A program made the position numbers and the translations under genes. A stretch of DNA of 18,416 nucleotides from an uncultured Clostridia bacterium. Lineage in GTDB: Bacteria > Bacillota > Clostridia > Oscillospirales > Ruminococcaceae. Location: the NCBI GenBank assembly GCA_944388825.1, contig CALXKG010000128.1:1-18416 (forward strand), read 5' to 3'. The notes under the pieces are model-generated. The model did no database searches. It saw nothing but the letters and a program-made list of their open reading frames with translations, and was not told the DNA's origin. This document shows positions 7,321-16,590 of this stretch, in pieces (the stretch's first letter is position 1; each line of letters starts with the position of its first letter).

Positions 7321-7345
7321 GGAAGTGGGATCGGAAACAATAACG

Positions 7346-7400
7346 GATTAAAATTTAATCAAATTAACATCTTGACTTTGTTCGAATGAAATGTTATTAT
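7346..7400 (+). promoter_or_regulatory. Promoter and candidate operator of the cas operon
   Basis: TTGACT (7372-7377), 17 bases, then TATTAT (7395-7400) form a good promoter about 35 bases before the cas3 ATG. Just upstream is a perfect 15-base palindrome GATTAAAATTTAATC (7346-7360), overlapped by a second inverted repeat TTAAT-CAA-ATTAA (7355-7367). The region is far more AT-rich than its surroundings. The palindromes could bind a regulator or act as an UP-like element; which is not visible from the sequence. Confidence 0.65.
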
Positions 7401-7435
7401 TCAGATAGAACATATATTGAGAAGAGGTGCTCCTT

Positions 7436-10189
7436 ATGACGCGATGGATCCCTTCGAAAACCGTCCGGCTTCTGGCCGCCAAGACCGACCCGCAGGACGG
7501 CGGATTCTGGCTGCCGCTTTGGATGCACGCGATGGACACCGGCTGGACTCTCCAGTTCCTTGCGCTTTACCGGCTTCCGGAGGCAGTGCGCCGGTACCTC
7601 TGTCCGGATGAGCAGCTGCTGATACGGACCCTCCGTTTCCTGGGATTCCTGCACGATACCGGCAAGGCGACCGCCCTTTTTCAAAGCAGGATCTTACATC
7701 GCCTGCCGGATATCCGGCAGCAGCTTTCCCGCTTATTGCCGGTGCCGGATTCGTTTGAAAACCCGGGCGGGACGTCCCATGCCCGCGCCAGTGAGGCGAT
7801 CCTTCTGTCTTTCGGCTGCCCGGGAGGCGTCGCGTCGGTTGCAGGCGCCCACCACGGCTGGCCGCAGGAAGACAGGTTTCAGGACTCCATTGTGGATAAT
7901 ATGGACAATTATCCGGATAATTACTGGGGGTCAGACGGAGGGGAACGCGGTTGGCGGGCCTGCTGGCAGGAGATGCTGGACGGGGCGCTTGCTTTTTCGG
8001 GCTTCTCCGGTATGGAAGAGCTGCCGGCCCTGTCCAAACAGCAGCAGGTTCTGCTGTGCGGGCTGCTGGTGATGGCCGACTGGATCGCCAGCAACACCCG
8101 GTATTTCCCGTTGATCCCGGTGGACACGGTTGGCAGCCCATCCCTGTACCCGGCCCGCGCGGAAGCAGCCTGGCGGGAACTGGATCTGCCAGGCCCCTGG
8201 GAGAGCGGGTACATGAACCTGGATGCGGAGGCCTTTACCGGGCAGTTCGGCTTCCCGCCCAATCTTATCCAGCAGGCGGTGCTGGACACCGTTTCCCGTG
8301 CCGCTTCCCCCGGCCTTCTGATTCTGGAAGGGCAGATGGGGTGCGGCAAAACGGAAGCGTCCCTGGCGGCAAGCGAGGTTTTGAGCGCCCGTTTTGGCTT
8401 TGGCGGGCTCTACTTTGGCCTGCCGACCCAGGCGACCGCCAACGGGATTTTTGGACGCCTGCTCCGCTGGGCGGAAAACCAGTCGGAGGACGCCGCCCAT
8501 GCCATCCGCCTGGCCCACGGGATGGCAAACTTCAACGAGGATTATATTTCCCTGTTCCAGGGGACGGCGCAGACGGATGAAGCGGACGAAAATCTTCCGG
8601 AAAACGGCGTATTGGTACACGAGTGGTTCCAGGGGAATAAGCAGGCGCTGCTCTCAGACTTTGTCGTCGGTACGATCGACCAGCTGCTGATGGCGGCGCT
8701 GGTGCAGCGCCATGTGATGCTGCGGCATCTGGGGCTGGCGGGCAAGGTAGTCGTCGTCGATGAGTGCCACGCCTATGATGCTTATATGAATTGTTACTTG
8801 GATAGGGCGCTTAAATGGCTTGGCGCCTACCATGTCCCGGTGATCCTACTGTCGGCGACCCTTCCGGCCGGGCGCCGGGCGGAACTGGTGGAAAGCTACC
8901 TCGGCTGCAAGCCGGAAGGGATGCGGGAAAACTGCGGGTACCCGCTTTTGACCTGGACCGACGGACAGAAGGCCTGCCAGGCAGAGATCCCCGTTTCCAC
9001 CCCTTCCACAACCGTCCGGCTTGCGGCGGCTGGCGAAGGCCGCGTGATCGGCCTGCTGGAGGAAAGAATGCGGGAGGGCGGCTGCGCCGGCGTGATCGTC
9101 AATACGGTCAAAAAGGCACAGGCGCTGGCTTCCCGCCTACGGGATGCGCTGCCGGGTTATACGGTCATCCTGTTTCACGCTCAGTTCCTAATGCCTGACC
9201 GGGCGAAAAAGGAGCGGGTGCTGCTGGAGCGGCTGGGCAAACGGTCGGGCCCTTCCGAACGGGACCGGCTCATCGTCGTCGGGACGCAGGTTTTAGAGCA
9301 GTCATTGGATATTGACTTTGACCTTTTGGTAAGCGAACTCTGCCCGATGGACCTTTTGCTCCAGCGGATCGGCCGCCTGCACCGCCACCGGCGGGAAAGC
9401 CGCCCCGCGGCGCTGCGGGAGGCGTACTGCTATGTGCTGGACACCGGGGACGAAACCTTTGACGCGGGCAGCGCGGCCGTTTACGGGGAATGGCTGCTTT
9501 GGCGGACGCGGCGGCTCCTGCCGGATTCGCTCCTTCTGCCGGAGGATATTTCGCCTCTGGTACAGAAGGTTTACGGCTGGGAAAACGGAGACCCGCTGCC
9601 GGAGACGGACGCGAGCAGGCGGATGAAGGAAGCGTATCTTGTCAGGTGGCTACAGCAGGTAAGCCGTGCACAGAAACATGAAATTCCAAAACCGCCGGCC
9701 CCTCCGAAAAATAAAAAGCCGCGGCCCCGCCTGGGAAGCCTGGATAACTGGCTCCAGGACGACGACATCTATTCAGAATCGGCGGCCCGCGCCGCCGTCC
9801 GGGACGGCGACCCGTCGGTCGACCTGTTGTTGATGGTGCGGCACCCGGACGGCCGCGTGACCTTCCTGCCCTGGCAGGAACAGGGGGTGGAAGTCCGGAC
9901 CGACTGCCCACCGTCGGAAGAGGAAAGCCGCGCGATCGCCCGGCAGAAGCTGCGCCTTCCGGGGTATTTCAGCCGCCGCTGGACAATCGGCAAGGTGATC
10001 CGGCAGCTGGAAAATGAGAACCGGAAATGGCTGTCCCAGTGGCAGCAATCCCCCTTGCTGCGCGGCGAACTGGTCCTTTTGCTGGATGAGGCGCTGGAAG
10101 CATCCCTTGCCGGTATGCGACTGAAGTACGACCGGCAGGACGGCCTGACCTACCGAGAGGAGGAGACCAATGAAGGAAAAGGAATTTAA
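7436..10189 (+). CDS. cas3: CRISPR-associated nuclease-helicase Cas3 (type I-E)
   Basis: The 917-residue protein has an N-terminal HD nuclease domain (H31, H73-D74 with K77 in HDTGK, H115, H139-H140) and an SF2 helicase: Walker A GCGKT (K305), DECH at 442-445, motif III LLSATLP, and motif VI QRIGRLHRH. A proline/lysine-rich linker near residue 750 leads to the C-terminal domain. Cas3 is recruited by target-bound Cascade, unwinds the DNA and degrades the displaced strand. The ATG at 7436 is chosen over the GTG at 7427 because AGAGG sits about eight bases before it. It is the first gene of the operon and overlaps cas8e by 20 bases. All key residues seen are intact, so it should be active. Confidence 0.97.
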   Translation: MTRWIPSKTVRLLAAKTDPQDGGFWLPLWMHAMDTGWTLQFLALYRLPEAVRRYLCPDEQLLIRTLRFLGFLHDTGKATALFQSRILHRLPDIRQQLSRLLPVPDSFENPGGTSHARASEAILLSFGCPGGVASVAGAHHGWPQEDRFQDSIVDNMDNYPDNYWGSDGGERGWRACWQEMLDGALAFSGFSGMEELPALSKQQQVLLCGLLVMADWIASNTRYFPLIPVDTVGSPSLYPARAEAAWRELDLPGPWESGYMNLDAEAFTGQFGFPPNLIQQAVLDTVSRAASPGLLILEGQMGCGKTEASLAASEVLSARFGFGGLYFGLPTQATANGIFGRLLRWAENQSEDAAHAIRLAHGMANFNEDYISLFQGTAQTDEADENLPENGVLVHEWFQGNKQALLSDFVVGTIDQLLMAALVQRHVMLRHLGLAGKVVVVDECHAYDAYMNCYLDRALKWLGAYHVPVILLSATLPAGRRAELVESYLGCKPEGMRENCGYPLLTWTDGQKACQAEIPVSTPSTTVRLAAAGEGRVIGLLEERMREGGCAGVIVNTVKKAQALASRLRDALPGYTVILFHAQFLMPDRAKKERVLLERLGKRSGPSERDRLIVVGTQVLEQSLDIDFDLLVSELCPMDLLLQRIGRLHRHRRESRPAALREAYCYVLDTGDETFDAGSAAVYGEWLLWRTRRLLPDSLLLPEDISPLVQKVYGWENGDPLPETDASRRMKEAYLVRWLQQVSRAQKHEIPKPPAPPKNKKPRPRLGSLDNWLQDDDIYSESAARAAVRDGDPSVDLLLMVRHPDGRVTFLPWQEQGVEVRTDCPPSEEESRAIARQKLRLPGYFSRRWTIGKVIRQLENENRKWLSQWQQSPLLRGELVLLLDEALEASLAGMRLKYDRQDGLTYREEETNEGKGI

Positions 10190-11813
10190 TCTGTTGGACG
10201 AACCCTGGATCCGGGTACTGCTGCCCGATTATACGGTGCAGGAAGTCTCCCTGCCGGACGTCTTGCTGCACGCCCACGAATACCTGGACCTTGCAGGCGA
10301 GATGCCGGCGCAGGACGCCGCGATGCTGCGGCTGCTGCTGGCGGTGCTTCATACCGTTTTCAGCCGGGTGGACGAGGATGGGGAACCTGCCCCGTTTGAA
10401 GACCCGGAGGACGCCGTCGACCGGTGGGACGCGCTCTGGGGGATGGGGCGTTTCCCGGAAGCGCCCATCCGGGACTATCTGGACGCCTGGCGGGAGCGGT
10501 TTTGGCTTTTCCACCCGGAACGGCCGTTCTGGCAGGTGCCGGAGGCGGAGATCGGGACCCAGTATGGCGCGCCGAAACTCAATGGCGAAATATCCGAGAG
10601 CGGCAATAAACTGCGCCTTTTTCCTGTCTATGCCGGCTCGGGAAAGGCAGAGATGGCCTATCCCCAGGCGGCCCGGTGGCTTTTGTACATCAATGGGTTT
10701 GACGACACGTCGGCGAAACCAAAAGGGAAAGGGCTTCCTTCGATCGGCGCAGGTTGGCTGGGGAGACTTGGTCTGATCTTTGCAGCCGGCGGGAATCTGT
10801 TTGAGACGCTGATGCTAAATCTCATCCTCCTGAAAGACGGGAAAACGCTCTGGGGCCCGCAGCGCCCCTGCTGGGAACTGGAAAAAGCCCGCAGCGGGGA
10901 GCGGCAGATGGTCGTCTGGACAGAAGAAACCGTTAATGCCGCAGAACTGCTGACGCTGCAATCCCGCCGGCTGCTGCTCCACCGGCAGGGAGACCGGGTC
11001 GATGGGTTCACGCTGCTGGGCGGGGACTTTTTCGACCGGGAGGACGCCTTTTTCGAGCAGATGACCGTCTGGCGTAAACTCCAGGACAAGAAAAACGCGC
11101 CGGCTGTGTTCGTCCCGCAGCGCCATGACCCGGCAAAGCTTTTCTGGCGGGAGTTTTCCTCTGTTTTTGTCGAACAGAAAAATGTCCACCGCCCGGGGAT
11201 CGTCGGCTGGATCGACCGCTTGCAGCGGGAAAAACGGCTGGGGCAGGGGAAGATGGCCCGCTTCCGGATTGTCGGCGTGAAGTATGGGGATAAAGACTTT
11301 TTTGTGACCGACGCCTTTTCGGATACCCTTTCTTTCCACGCTTCTCTGCTGGACGAACTGGGCAGGCCCTGGCAGAACCGGGTAACGCTTGAAATATCCC
11401 GCCTGGAAGAGCTGGCGGGAGCCCTCGGCCTGCTGGCCGCCGATCTGGACAAGGCGGCCGGCGGGCGCAGCGGCGGCGCATACCAGAAGGCGGAGCAGCT
11501 GTTTTACTTTACGATAGACCAGCCTTTCCGCCAGTGGCTTTATACGGTCGACCCCGGCTGGGATATGGAAAAGACGGGCGAGAGCTTAAAAGGCTGGCGC
11601 AGACAGGCGCAGCAGGCCGCCCGCCGCCTTGGGGAACAGCTGGTCCGGGAAGCCGGCCCAGCCGCCTTTACCGGCCGGACGCTGAAGGAAAAGGAAAAGG
11701 GGAAAGAAGACGAGCGGTTTTATTCCGCCCCCAGAGCATTCAACCTCTTTTTATCCAAGGTGCGGAAAATATATGAAGACGGAGGCGGTAAAAAATGCGC
11801 GTACAACAGGTAA
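10170..11813 (+). CDS. cas8e: Type I-E Cascade large subunit Cas8e (Cse1/CasA)
   Basis: The 547-residue protein opens with FNLLDEPWIRV, the hallmark of the Cse1 family, followed by the helical AAMLRLLLAVLHTVF stretch. Length is in the family range (about 500-550). Cas8e recognises the PAM, helps open the target duplex and recruits Cas3. GAGGAGG lies just before the ATG, inside the end of cas3. The gene overlaps cse2 by 19 bases, which points to coupled translation within the operon. No frameshift or internal stop is seen. Confidence 0.95.
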   Translation: MKEKEFNLLDEPWIRVLLPDYTVQEVSLPDVLLHAHEYLDLAGEMPAQDAAMLRLLLAVLHTVFSRVDEDGEPAPFEDPEDAVDRWDALWGMGRFPEAPIRDYLDAWRERFWLFHPERPFWQVPEAEIGTQYGAPKLNGEISESGNKLRLFPVYAGSGKAEMAYPQAARWLLYINGFDDTSAKPKGKGLPSIGAGWLGRLGLIFAAGGNLFETLMLNLILLKDGKTLWGPQRPCWELEKARSGERQMVVWTEETVNAAELLTLQSRRLLLHRQGDRVDGFTLLGGDFFDREDAFFEQMTVWRKLQDKKNAPAVFVPQRHDPAKLFWREFSSVFVEQKNVHRPGIVGWIDRLQREKRLGQGKMARFRIVGVKYGDKDFFVTDAFSDTLSFHASLLDELGRPWQNRVTLEISRLEELAGALGLLAADLDKAAGGRSGGAYQKAEQLFYFTIDQPFRQWLYTVDPGWDMEKTGESLKGWRRQAQQAARRLGEQLVREAGPAAFTGRTLKEKEKGKEDERFYSAPRAFNLFLSKVRKIYEDGGGKKCAYNR

Positions 11814-12397
11814 AAGGTTATGTCGTCCGCCGGCTGGAATGGCTTGCCGGCTTGCCGGAGCACCCACAGAAGGCGGCGATGGCAAACCTCCGGCGGGGCG
11901 TCGGAAAAGCGCCGGGCGAGCTGCCGGAGCTGTGGGGGATTTTTCTGGACGGCCTGCCGGAAGAGCTGCAAAGCGTAAGCGGGGAACCGTCCAGGGCAGA
12001 GTGGGCGGTCTATCTCGCCCTTACCCTCTACGCCCTCCACCAGCAGGGACATCCCCTCCCGCAGGAACCGATGCATCAGGAAGGCGTACCGTTTGGAATG
12101 GCTGTCCGGCGTCTGGCCAAACGTCTGGCCAAACCGGATGAAAAGCCGCAGGACAGCAGAATCCTCCGCCGTTTTAACGCCCTCGCCACCGCGTCTGATA
12201 TGCGGGAGCGGGCGCAGTACCTGCGGGCGCTTATCCAGCTGATGCGGGCGGAAAAAATCCCGCTGGATTATACGCAGCTGGCGGCCGATCTGTATATGAT
12301 GCAATTCCCGGACGGGGCCGCGCGGGTGCGGCTGCGTTGGGGACAGGACTTTTACCGGGATCCGGAAAATGTAAAGGAGAATGACCATGAAGCGTAA
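11795..12397 (+). CDS. cse2: Type I-E Cascade small subunit Cse2 (CasB)
   Basis: The 200-residue protein is arginine-rich and mostly helical (MAVRRLAKRLAKPDEK, RFNALATASDMRERAQYLRALIQLMR), as in the Cse2 family. Its place between cas8e and cas7e fits the standard I-E order. Cse2 forms a dimer that holds the displaced strand in the R-loop. GGAGG precedes the ATG inside the end of cas8e. The family varies greatly in sequence, so the call rests on both sequence and place. Confidence 0.92.
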   Translation: MRVQQVKGYVVRRLEWLAGLPEHPQKAAMANLRRGVGKAPGELPELWGIFLDGLPEELQSVSGEPSRAEWAVYLALTLYALHQQGHPLPQEPMHQEGVPFGMAVRRLAKRLAKPDEKPQDSRILRRFNALATASDMRERAQYLRALIQLMRAEKIPLDYTQLAADLYMMQFPDGAARVRLRWGQDFYRDPENVKENDHEA

Positions 12398-13457
12398 CCG
12401 TCTGTACATCGATTTCCATGTCCTGCAAACCGTCCCGCCCAGCTGCGTCAACCGCGACGACACGGGCAGCCCGAAAACCGCCGTCTATGGCGGTACGACC
12501 CGCGCCCGCGTTTCTTCCCAGGCGTGGAAGCGGGCGATCCGCAAAATGTTTGCGGAAGAGCTGGTGGAAGAGCAAAACCTCGGCAAACGCACCAAACGGG
12601 TGACCCAGATGGTGAAAGAGGAAATCCAGAACATCCTCCCGGACGGGGACGCGGCGACGCTGGCGCTCTACGCCCTGAAAAACGCGGGCCTGGACAAGGT
12701 GACGGAGGAAAAAGGGGCAGACGCCCTCTTCTTTATGAGCCGCGCGCAGGCAAAGGCCCTGGCAAAGCTGATGGCAGAGGGCTGCGAGGATAAAAAGGCG
12801 TTTAAGGCGGCCTTGAAAGAAGCCCCGTCGGTCGATATGGTCCTCTTTGGCCGGATGGTGGCGAGCGATCCTTCTTTGAATTATGACGCCGCCGCCCAGG
12901 TGGCCCACAGCATTTCCACCCACCGCGTCCAGAACGAGTTTGACTATTTTACCGCCGTCGACGATTTGCAGCCGGAAGACAACGCCGGCGCCGGGCATCT
13001 GGGTACCGTGGAATTCAATTCCTCCACCCTCTACCGTTACGCCACAGTTAACGCCCTGGAGCTTTCCGCCCATCTGGGCGGGGAAGAGGCGGCAAAAGCC
13101 GTCCGGGCGTTTGCCGAAGCGTTTATCCGCTCGATGCCGGAGGGGAGGCAGAACACCTTTGCCAACCGCACGCTGCCGGACGCCGTTTACATCGCCGTTC
13201 GCACCGACCAGCCGGTCAACCTCTGCGGCGCTTTTGAGCGGGCGGTCCCGGCCGGTTCCGGCGGGTATATGGAGCCGTCCAAGGAAGCGCTTGCTCGGTA
13301 TGCGGAAGAAGTTTACCAGAACTTTGCCGGCCGGCCCGCGTTTTCCCTGACGGTGGGCGGCGGCCTGCCGGCGCTTGGAGAGGCGATGCCGCTCCAGCAG
13401 GCGCTGGACCAGCTGGAAGCGGAAGTCCGCGCCCGGCTGGGGCAAGAGGTGATATGA
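12387..13457 (+). CDS. cas7e: Type I-E Cascade backbone subunit Cas7e (Cse4/CasC)
   Basis: The 356-residue protein begins YIDFHVLQTVPPSCVNRDD, followed by GGTTRARVSSQAWKRAIR, which are Cse4/Cas7e signatures. Six copies normally wrap the crRNA along its spacer. The ATG at 12387 has AGGAG seven bases upstream; another in-frame ATG six bases earlier is too close to that site. The start overlaps the end of cse2 by 11 bases, and the stop is shared with the cas5e start in an ATGA overlap. Confidence 0.96.
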   Translation: MKRNRLYIDFHVLQTVPPSCVNRDDTGSPKTAVYGGTTRARVSSQAWKRAIRKMFAEELVEEQNLGKRTKRVTQMVKEEIQNILPDGDAATLALYALKNAGLDKVTEEKGADALFFMSRAQAKALAKLMAEGCEDKKAFKAALKEAPSVDMVLFGRMVASDPSLNYDAAAQVAHSISTHRVQNEFDYFTAVDDLQPEDNAGAGHLGTVEFNSSTLYRYATVNALELSAHLGGEEAAKAVRAFAEAFIRSMPEGRQNTFANRTLPDAVYIAVRTDQPVNLCGAFERAVPAGSGGYMEPSKEALARYAEEVYQNFAGRPAFSLTVGGGLPALGEAMPLQQALDQLEAEVRARLGQEVI

Positions 13458-14131
13458 TGGCGACGCTGCTGTTGCGCCTTGCAGGGCCGCTGCAAGCGTG
13501 GGGGAGCGATTCCAAGTACGAGACCCGTAAAACCGGCCGGGAGCCGACCAAAAGCGGCGTAGTGGGCCTTCTGGCGGCCGCTTTGGGCATCCGCCGGGAC
13601 GAGCCGGAAAAGCTCGCCCCCTTAAACCGTCTGCGTTTTGCCGTCCGAGCCGACAGGGAAGGGAAGTTCCTGTCCGATTTCCAGATCGCGAAGGGGCAGA
13701 AGACCCAATACGTCACCTACCGCCACTATCTTTCCGACGCGGTTTTTCTGGTAGGGTTGGAGAGCGCCGATCTTTCTTTCCTCCATAGCCTGGAAGAAGC
13801 GCTGCGGGCGCCGGCCTTCCCGCTTTTCCTCGGGCGGCGGTCCTGTCCGCCCACGCTGCCGCTTTGTCTGGGCGTCCGGGAGGGCGGCCTTCTGGACGTC
13901 CTGCGGGCGGAACCGTCTCTGGCGTCCAAAGAGGGGAAAACGCCGCCGGAGAGCTTTCGGATTGTTGTCGATACAGAGCCTTCCGCCCCCGGCGCCGTCC
14001 CCCGGCAGGACCTCCCGCTGTCCTTCAGCCCGCTCCACCGCCAGTATGGCTACCGGGCGGTGGAGGAACTGCGGCAGGATGCGGCAGACCGTCTGGAAAC
14101 AGAACACGATCCCTTTTCTGAACTGTATTAG
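13454..14131 (+). CDS. cas5e: Type I-E Cascade subunit Cas5e (CasD)
   Basis: The 225-residue protein starts LLLRLAGPLQAWGSDSKYETR, then PTKSGVVGLLAAALG, both typical of Cas5 RAMP proteins. It binds the 5' handle of the crRNA and caps the Cas7 backbone. The ATG overlaps the cas7e stop (ATGA). A second ATG directly follows at 13457; the GAGGTGAT upstream fits either, so the start is uncertain by one residue. Cas6e follows after 11 bases. Confidence 0.94.
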   Translation: MMATLLLRLAGPLQAWGSDSKYETRKTGREPTKSGVVGLLAAALGIRRDEPEKLAPLNRLRFAVRADREGKFLSDFQIAKGQKTQYVTYRHYLSDAVFLVGLESADLSFLHSLEEALRAPAFPLFLGRRSCPPTLPLCLGVREGGLLDVLRAEPSLASKEGKTPPESFRIVVDTEPSAPGAVPRQDLPLSFSPLHRQYGYRAVEELRQDAADRLETEHDPFSELY

Positions 14132-14142
14132 GAGGTGGGTAT

Positions 14143-14787
14143 ATGGTATTGTCCCGGGTTGCGCTGGACACCGGCCGCCGCAGTACGATGGCGGCGCTCG
14201 CAAACCCGCAGAAACTGCATGGCGCGGTAGAAAGCTGTTTCCCAGGCGGGCGGGAAAGGCGGCTCTGGAGGCTGGACACGCTTGGCGGGAAGCTCTATCT
14301 GCTGATCCTCAGTGAAAACCGGCCGGATCTTTCGGCTCTTTACCGGCAGTTTGGCGGGCAGGAGCCGCCGGAATCCAGGGATTACGCCCCGCTTCTCTCT
14401 CGCATCACCGCAGGCAGCATCTGGCGTTTCCGCCTGACGGCAAACCCCACCGTAAGCTGTCCGGTAAGCGCGGAGCAAAGAGGGACCGTCAGGGCCCACG
14501 CATCGGTCAAATGGCAGGAAAAGTGGCTGGCAGACCGTGCGGAAAAGCACGGATTTTCCCTGCCGGAAGGCGGGTTTACCGTCACCGGATCCCGCTGGCT
14601 GCGCTTTGCCAAGCAGGATGGGGAAAAACGCCGGTTTGTTTCTCTGCTTTCCGTGACCTATGAAGGGGTTTTGCAGGTGAACGACCCGGAACGGTTTACC
14701 GCCCTTCTGACTGGCGGGATTGGCCGCGGGAAAGCCTACGGGATGGGATTGATGACGGTAATGCGGGGAGGCGTGGCGCGTGTCTGA
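14143..14787 (+). CDS. cas6e: CRISPR pre-crRNA endoribonuclease Cas6e (CasE)
   Basis: The 214-residue protein has the Cas6e N-terminal NPQKLHGAVE segment with H26, the position of the catalytic histidine in studied Cas6e proteins, and the C-terminal glycine-rich loop GGIGRGKAYGMGLM. It cuts the pre-crRNA at the 3' base of the repeat hairpin and stays bound to the crRNA. AGGAGG lies about nine bases before the ATG. It overlaps cas1 by 8 bases. The repeats downstream offer a matching stem (CCCCGC/GCGGGG). Confidence 0.95.
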   Translation: MVLSRVALDTGRRSTMAALANPQKLHGAVESCFPGGRERRLWRLDTLGGKLYLLILSENRPDLSALYRQFGGQEPPESRDYAPLLSRITAGSIWRFRLTANPTVSCPVSAEQRGTVRAHASVKWQEKWLADRAEKHGFSLPEGGFTVTGSRWLRFAKQDGEKRRFVSLLSVTYEGVLQVNDPERFTALLTGGIGRGKAYGMGLMTVMRGGVARV

Positions 14788-15733
14788 ACTGCCGGGGATG
14801 ATCCGTCCCGAGCTGCAGGCGCTGCCGCAGGTAAAGGATCGGATCACTTTTCTGTATCTGGAGCATTGTACACTGGGTCGGCAGGACGGCGCGGTCACTG
14901 TAACCGACGATCAGGGCGTCGTCCATATCCCGGCGGCGGCCATATCGGTCCTGCTGCTTGGCCCCGGCACCCGGGTGACCCACCGGGCGATGGAATTGAT
15001 GGGGGATATGGGGGTCGGCGTCGTCTGGGTTGGGGAGCGCGGCGTGCGGTATTATGCCCACGGCCGGCCGCTGACGACCCGTTCCGGCCTGCTGCTGCGG
15101 CAGGCGGAGCTGGTCAGCAATACCCGTAAGCATCTTGCCGTTGTCCGTAAGATGTACCAGATGCGGTTTCCGGAGGAAGATGTGTCGGGGCTGACGATGC
15201 AGCAGCTGCGGGGCCGGGAGGGCAGCCGGGTCCGGAAGGCGTATCAGAAAGCTTCCCGGGAGACCGGCGTCCGTTGGAATGGGCGGCTGTACCGTCCGGA
15301 CGATTTTTCCGCCGGCGATACGGTCAACCAGGCCCTGTCTGCCGGGCACGCCTGCCTTTACGGCCTGGCCCATGCGGTGATTGTGGCGCTGGGCTGTTCC
15401 CCGGGGCTGGGATTTGTCCATGTGGGACACGCGTGTTCGTTTGTGTATGACATAGCCGACCTTTATAAGGCGGAAGTCACCATACCAATTGCTTTCCAGG
15501 TTGCCGCAGAAGATCCGGAAGATCTGCCGGCTGTCGTACGGCGGCGGGTGCGGGACGCGATGGTGGAACACCACATTCTGGAACGGATGGTCCATGATAT
15601 CCGCTCGCTTCTGCTTTCGGAAGAAGAACAGCCGGAGACGGAAGAAACCGTCTGCCTGTGGGATAACCTGCTGGGGACTGTCGCAAATGGAATACAGTAT
15701 TTTGATTCGGAAGGGGGAGGAGAGCGATCGTAG
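14780..15733 (+). CDS. cas1: CRISPR integrase Cas1 (type I-E)
   Basis: The 317-residue protein starts at GTG with GGGAGG eight bases upstream, inside the end of cas6e. Metal-binding residues are E147 (REGSRVRKAY), H214 (GFVHVGH) and D227 (YDIADLYK), each six residues beyond its E. coli counterpart. Cas1 with Cas2 captures protospacers and joins them to the leader end of the array. Its N-terminal segment (RITFLYLEHCTLGRQDGAV) is the I-E form. The stop shares one base with the cas2 GTG. Confidence 0.97.
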   Translation: MSELPGMIRPELQALPQVKDRITFLYLEHCTLGRQDGAVTVTDDQGVVHIPAAAISVLLLGPGTRVTHRAMELMGDMGVGVVWVGERGVRYYAHGRPLTTRSGLLLRQAELVSNTRKHLAVVRKMYQMRFPEEDVSGLTMQQLRGREGSRVRKAYQKASRETGVRWNGRLYRPDDFSAGDTVNQALSAGHACLYGLAHAVIVALGCSPGLGFVHVGHACSFVYDIADLYKAEVTIPIAFQVAAEDPEDLPAVVRRRVRDAMVEHHILERMVHDIRSLLLSEEEQPETEETVCLWDNLLGTVANGIQYFDSEGGGERS

Positions 15734-16590
15734 TGATCACGATGACCGACTGCCCGCCCCGGCTGCGGGGCGATCTGAGCAAATGGCTCTGCGAGATCCA
15801 TACCGGCGTCTATGTCGGGCAGGTCAGCGGCCGCGTTCGGGACGCGATCTGGATGCGGGTCTGCGACAACCTGAAGACCGGCCGGGCGACGATGGTCTAT
15901 ACCGCCAATAACGAGCAGGGAATGGACTTCCGGGTCTATAACAGCGCCTGGACGCCGGTGGATTTTGACGGCATCAAGCTGATGCGACGTCCGCTGCCTG
16001 CGATGTCTATGCAGGAAGATGGGCTGAAGCCCGGGTTCAGTAAGGCGGCCCGCCGTCAGATGGCGCAGCGCAAACGGAAGGCGCCGCAGGAAACCTGGGT
16101 CGCCATAGATCTGGAAACGACCGGCTTGGATCCCTCGTCCGACAGGATCATAGAGATTGGCGCGATGCGGGTTGAAAATGGGGCGGTTGCCGGCCGGTTT
16201 TCGCAGCTGGTGCGGTTGGATAAGCCGCTTCCTGCTTCTGTCCGTGAACTGACCGGTATTTCCGATGGGATGCTGGCGGAGGAGGGGATTCCGGAAAAGG
16301 AGGCGCTGGACCTTTTCTGGCAGTTTGCGGGCCGGGACCCGCTTGTGGGGTACAACCTGCCGTTTGATATGGAGTTTTTGCGCGCGGCCTGCGCACGGTA
16401 TGGCGGTACGCTTCCGGCAAACCGCTGTATCGACCTGCTGCAAATTGCCCGACGCAGGGTGTTTGGCCTTTCCAGCTATAAACTGGCGGCGCTGGCGGAA
16501 TATTTTTCTCTTTCTGCATCGGGTACGCACCGGGCGTTGGCGGACTGTGAGCTGCTGGTTCAGGTCTATGCAAAACTGAATGAATTGTAG
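15733..16590 (+). CDS. cas2: Cas2 fused to a C-terminal DEDDh (DnaQ-like) 3'-5' exonuclease domain
   Basis: The 285-residue protein is about three times the length of plain Cas2e. Residues 1-90 are Cas2e (TDCPPRLRGDLSKWLCEI, GVYVGQVSGRVRDAIW). A basic linker at about 103-117 (SKAARRQMAQRKRKA) leads to a DEDDh exonuclease with D126/E128 (AIDLETTGLD), D212 (NLPFDMEFL), H266 and D271 (THRALADCE), all catalytic residues present. Such fusions are known in some I-E systems, where the exonuclease trims the 3' ends of prespacers before integration. The start is GTG at 15733, sharing a base with the cas1 stop; GGAGGAG lies 10 bases upstream. The array starts 44 bases after its stop. Confidence 0.95.
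   Translation: MITMTDCPPRLRGDLSKWLCEIHTGVYVGQVSGRVRDAIWMRVCDNLKTGRATMVYTANNEQGMDFRVYNSAWTPVDFDGIKLMRRPLPAMSMQEDGLKPGFSKAARRQMAQRKRKAPQETWVAIDLETTGLDPSSDRIIEIGAMRVENGAVAGRFSQLVRLDKPLPASVRELTGISDGMLAEEGIPEKEALDLFWQFAGRDPLVGYNLPFDMEFLRAACARYGGTLPANRCIDLLQIARRRVFGLSSYKLAALAEYFSLSASGTHRALADCELLVQVYAKLNEL

Noticed and set aside
5886..7340. 484-residue minus-strand reading frame opposite ackA
   Set aside because: It is a GC-rich shadow of ackA. The ackA protein carries all family motifs; the opposite frame has a composition rich in D, G, V and A with no recognisable domain, and runs through the terminator and promoter region.
12231..13445. 404-residue minus-strand frame opposite cas7e
   Set aside because: Shadow of cas7e; no motif, no start signal, and it overlaps the well-supported operon.
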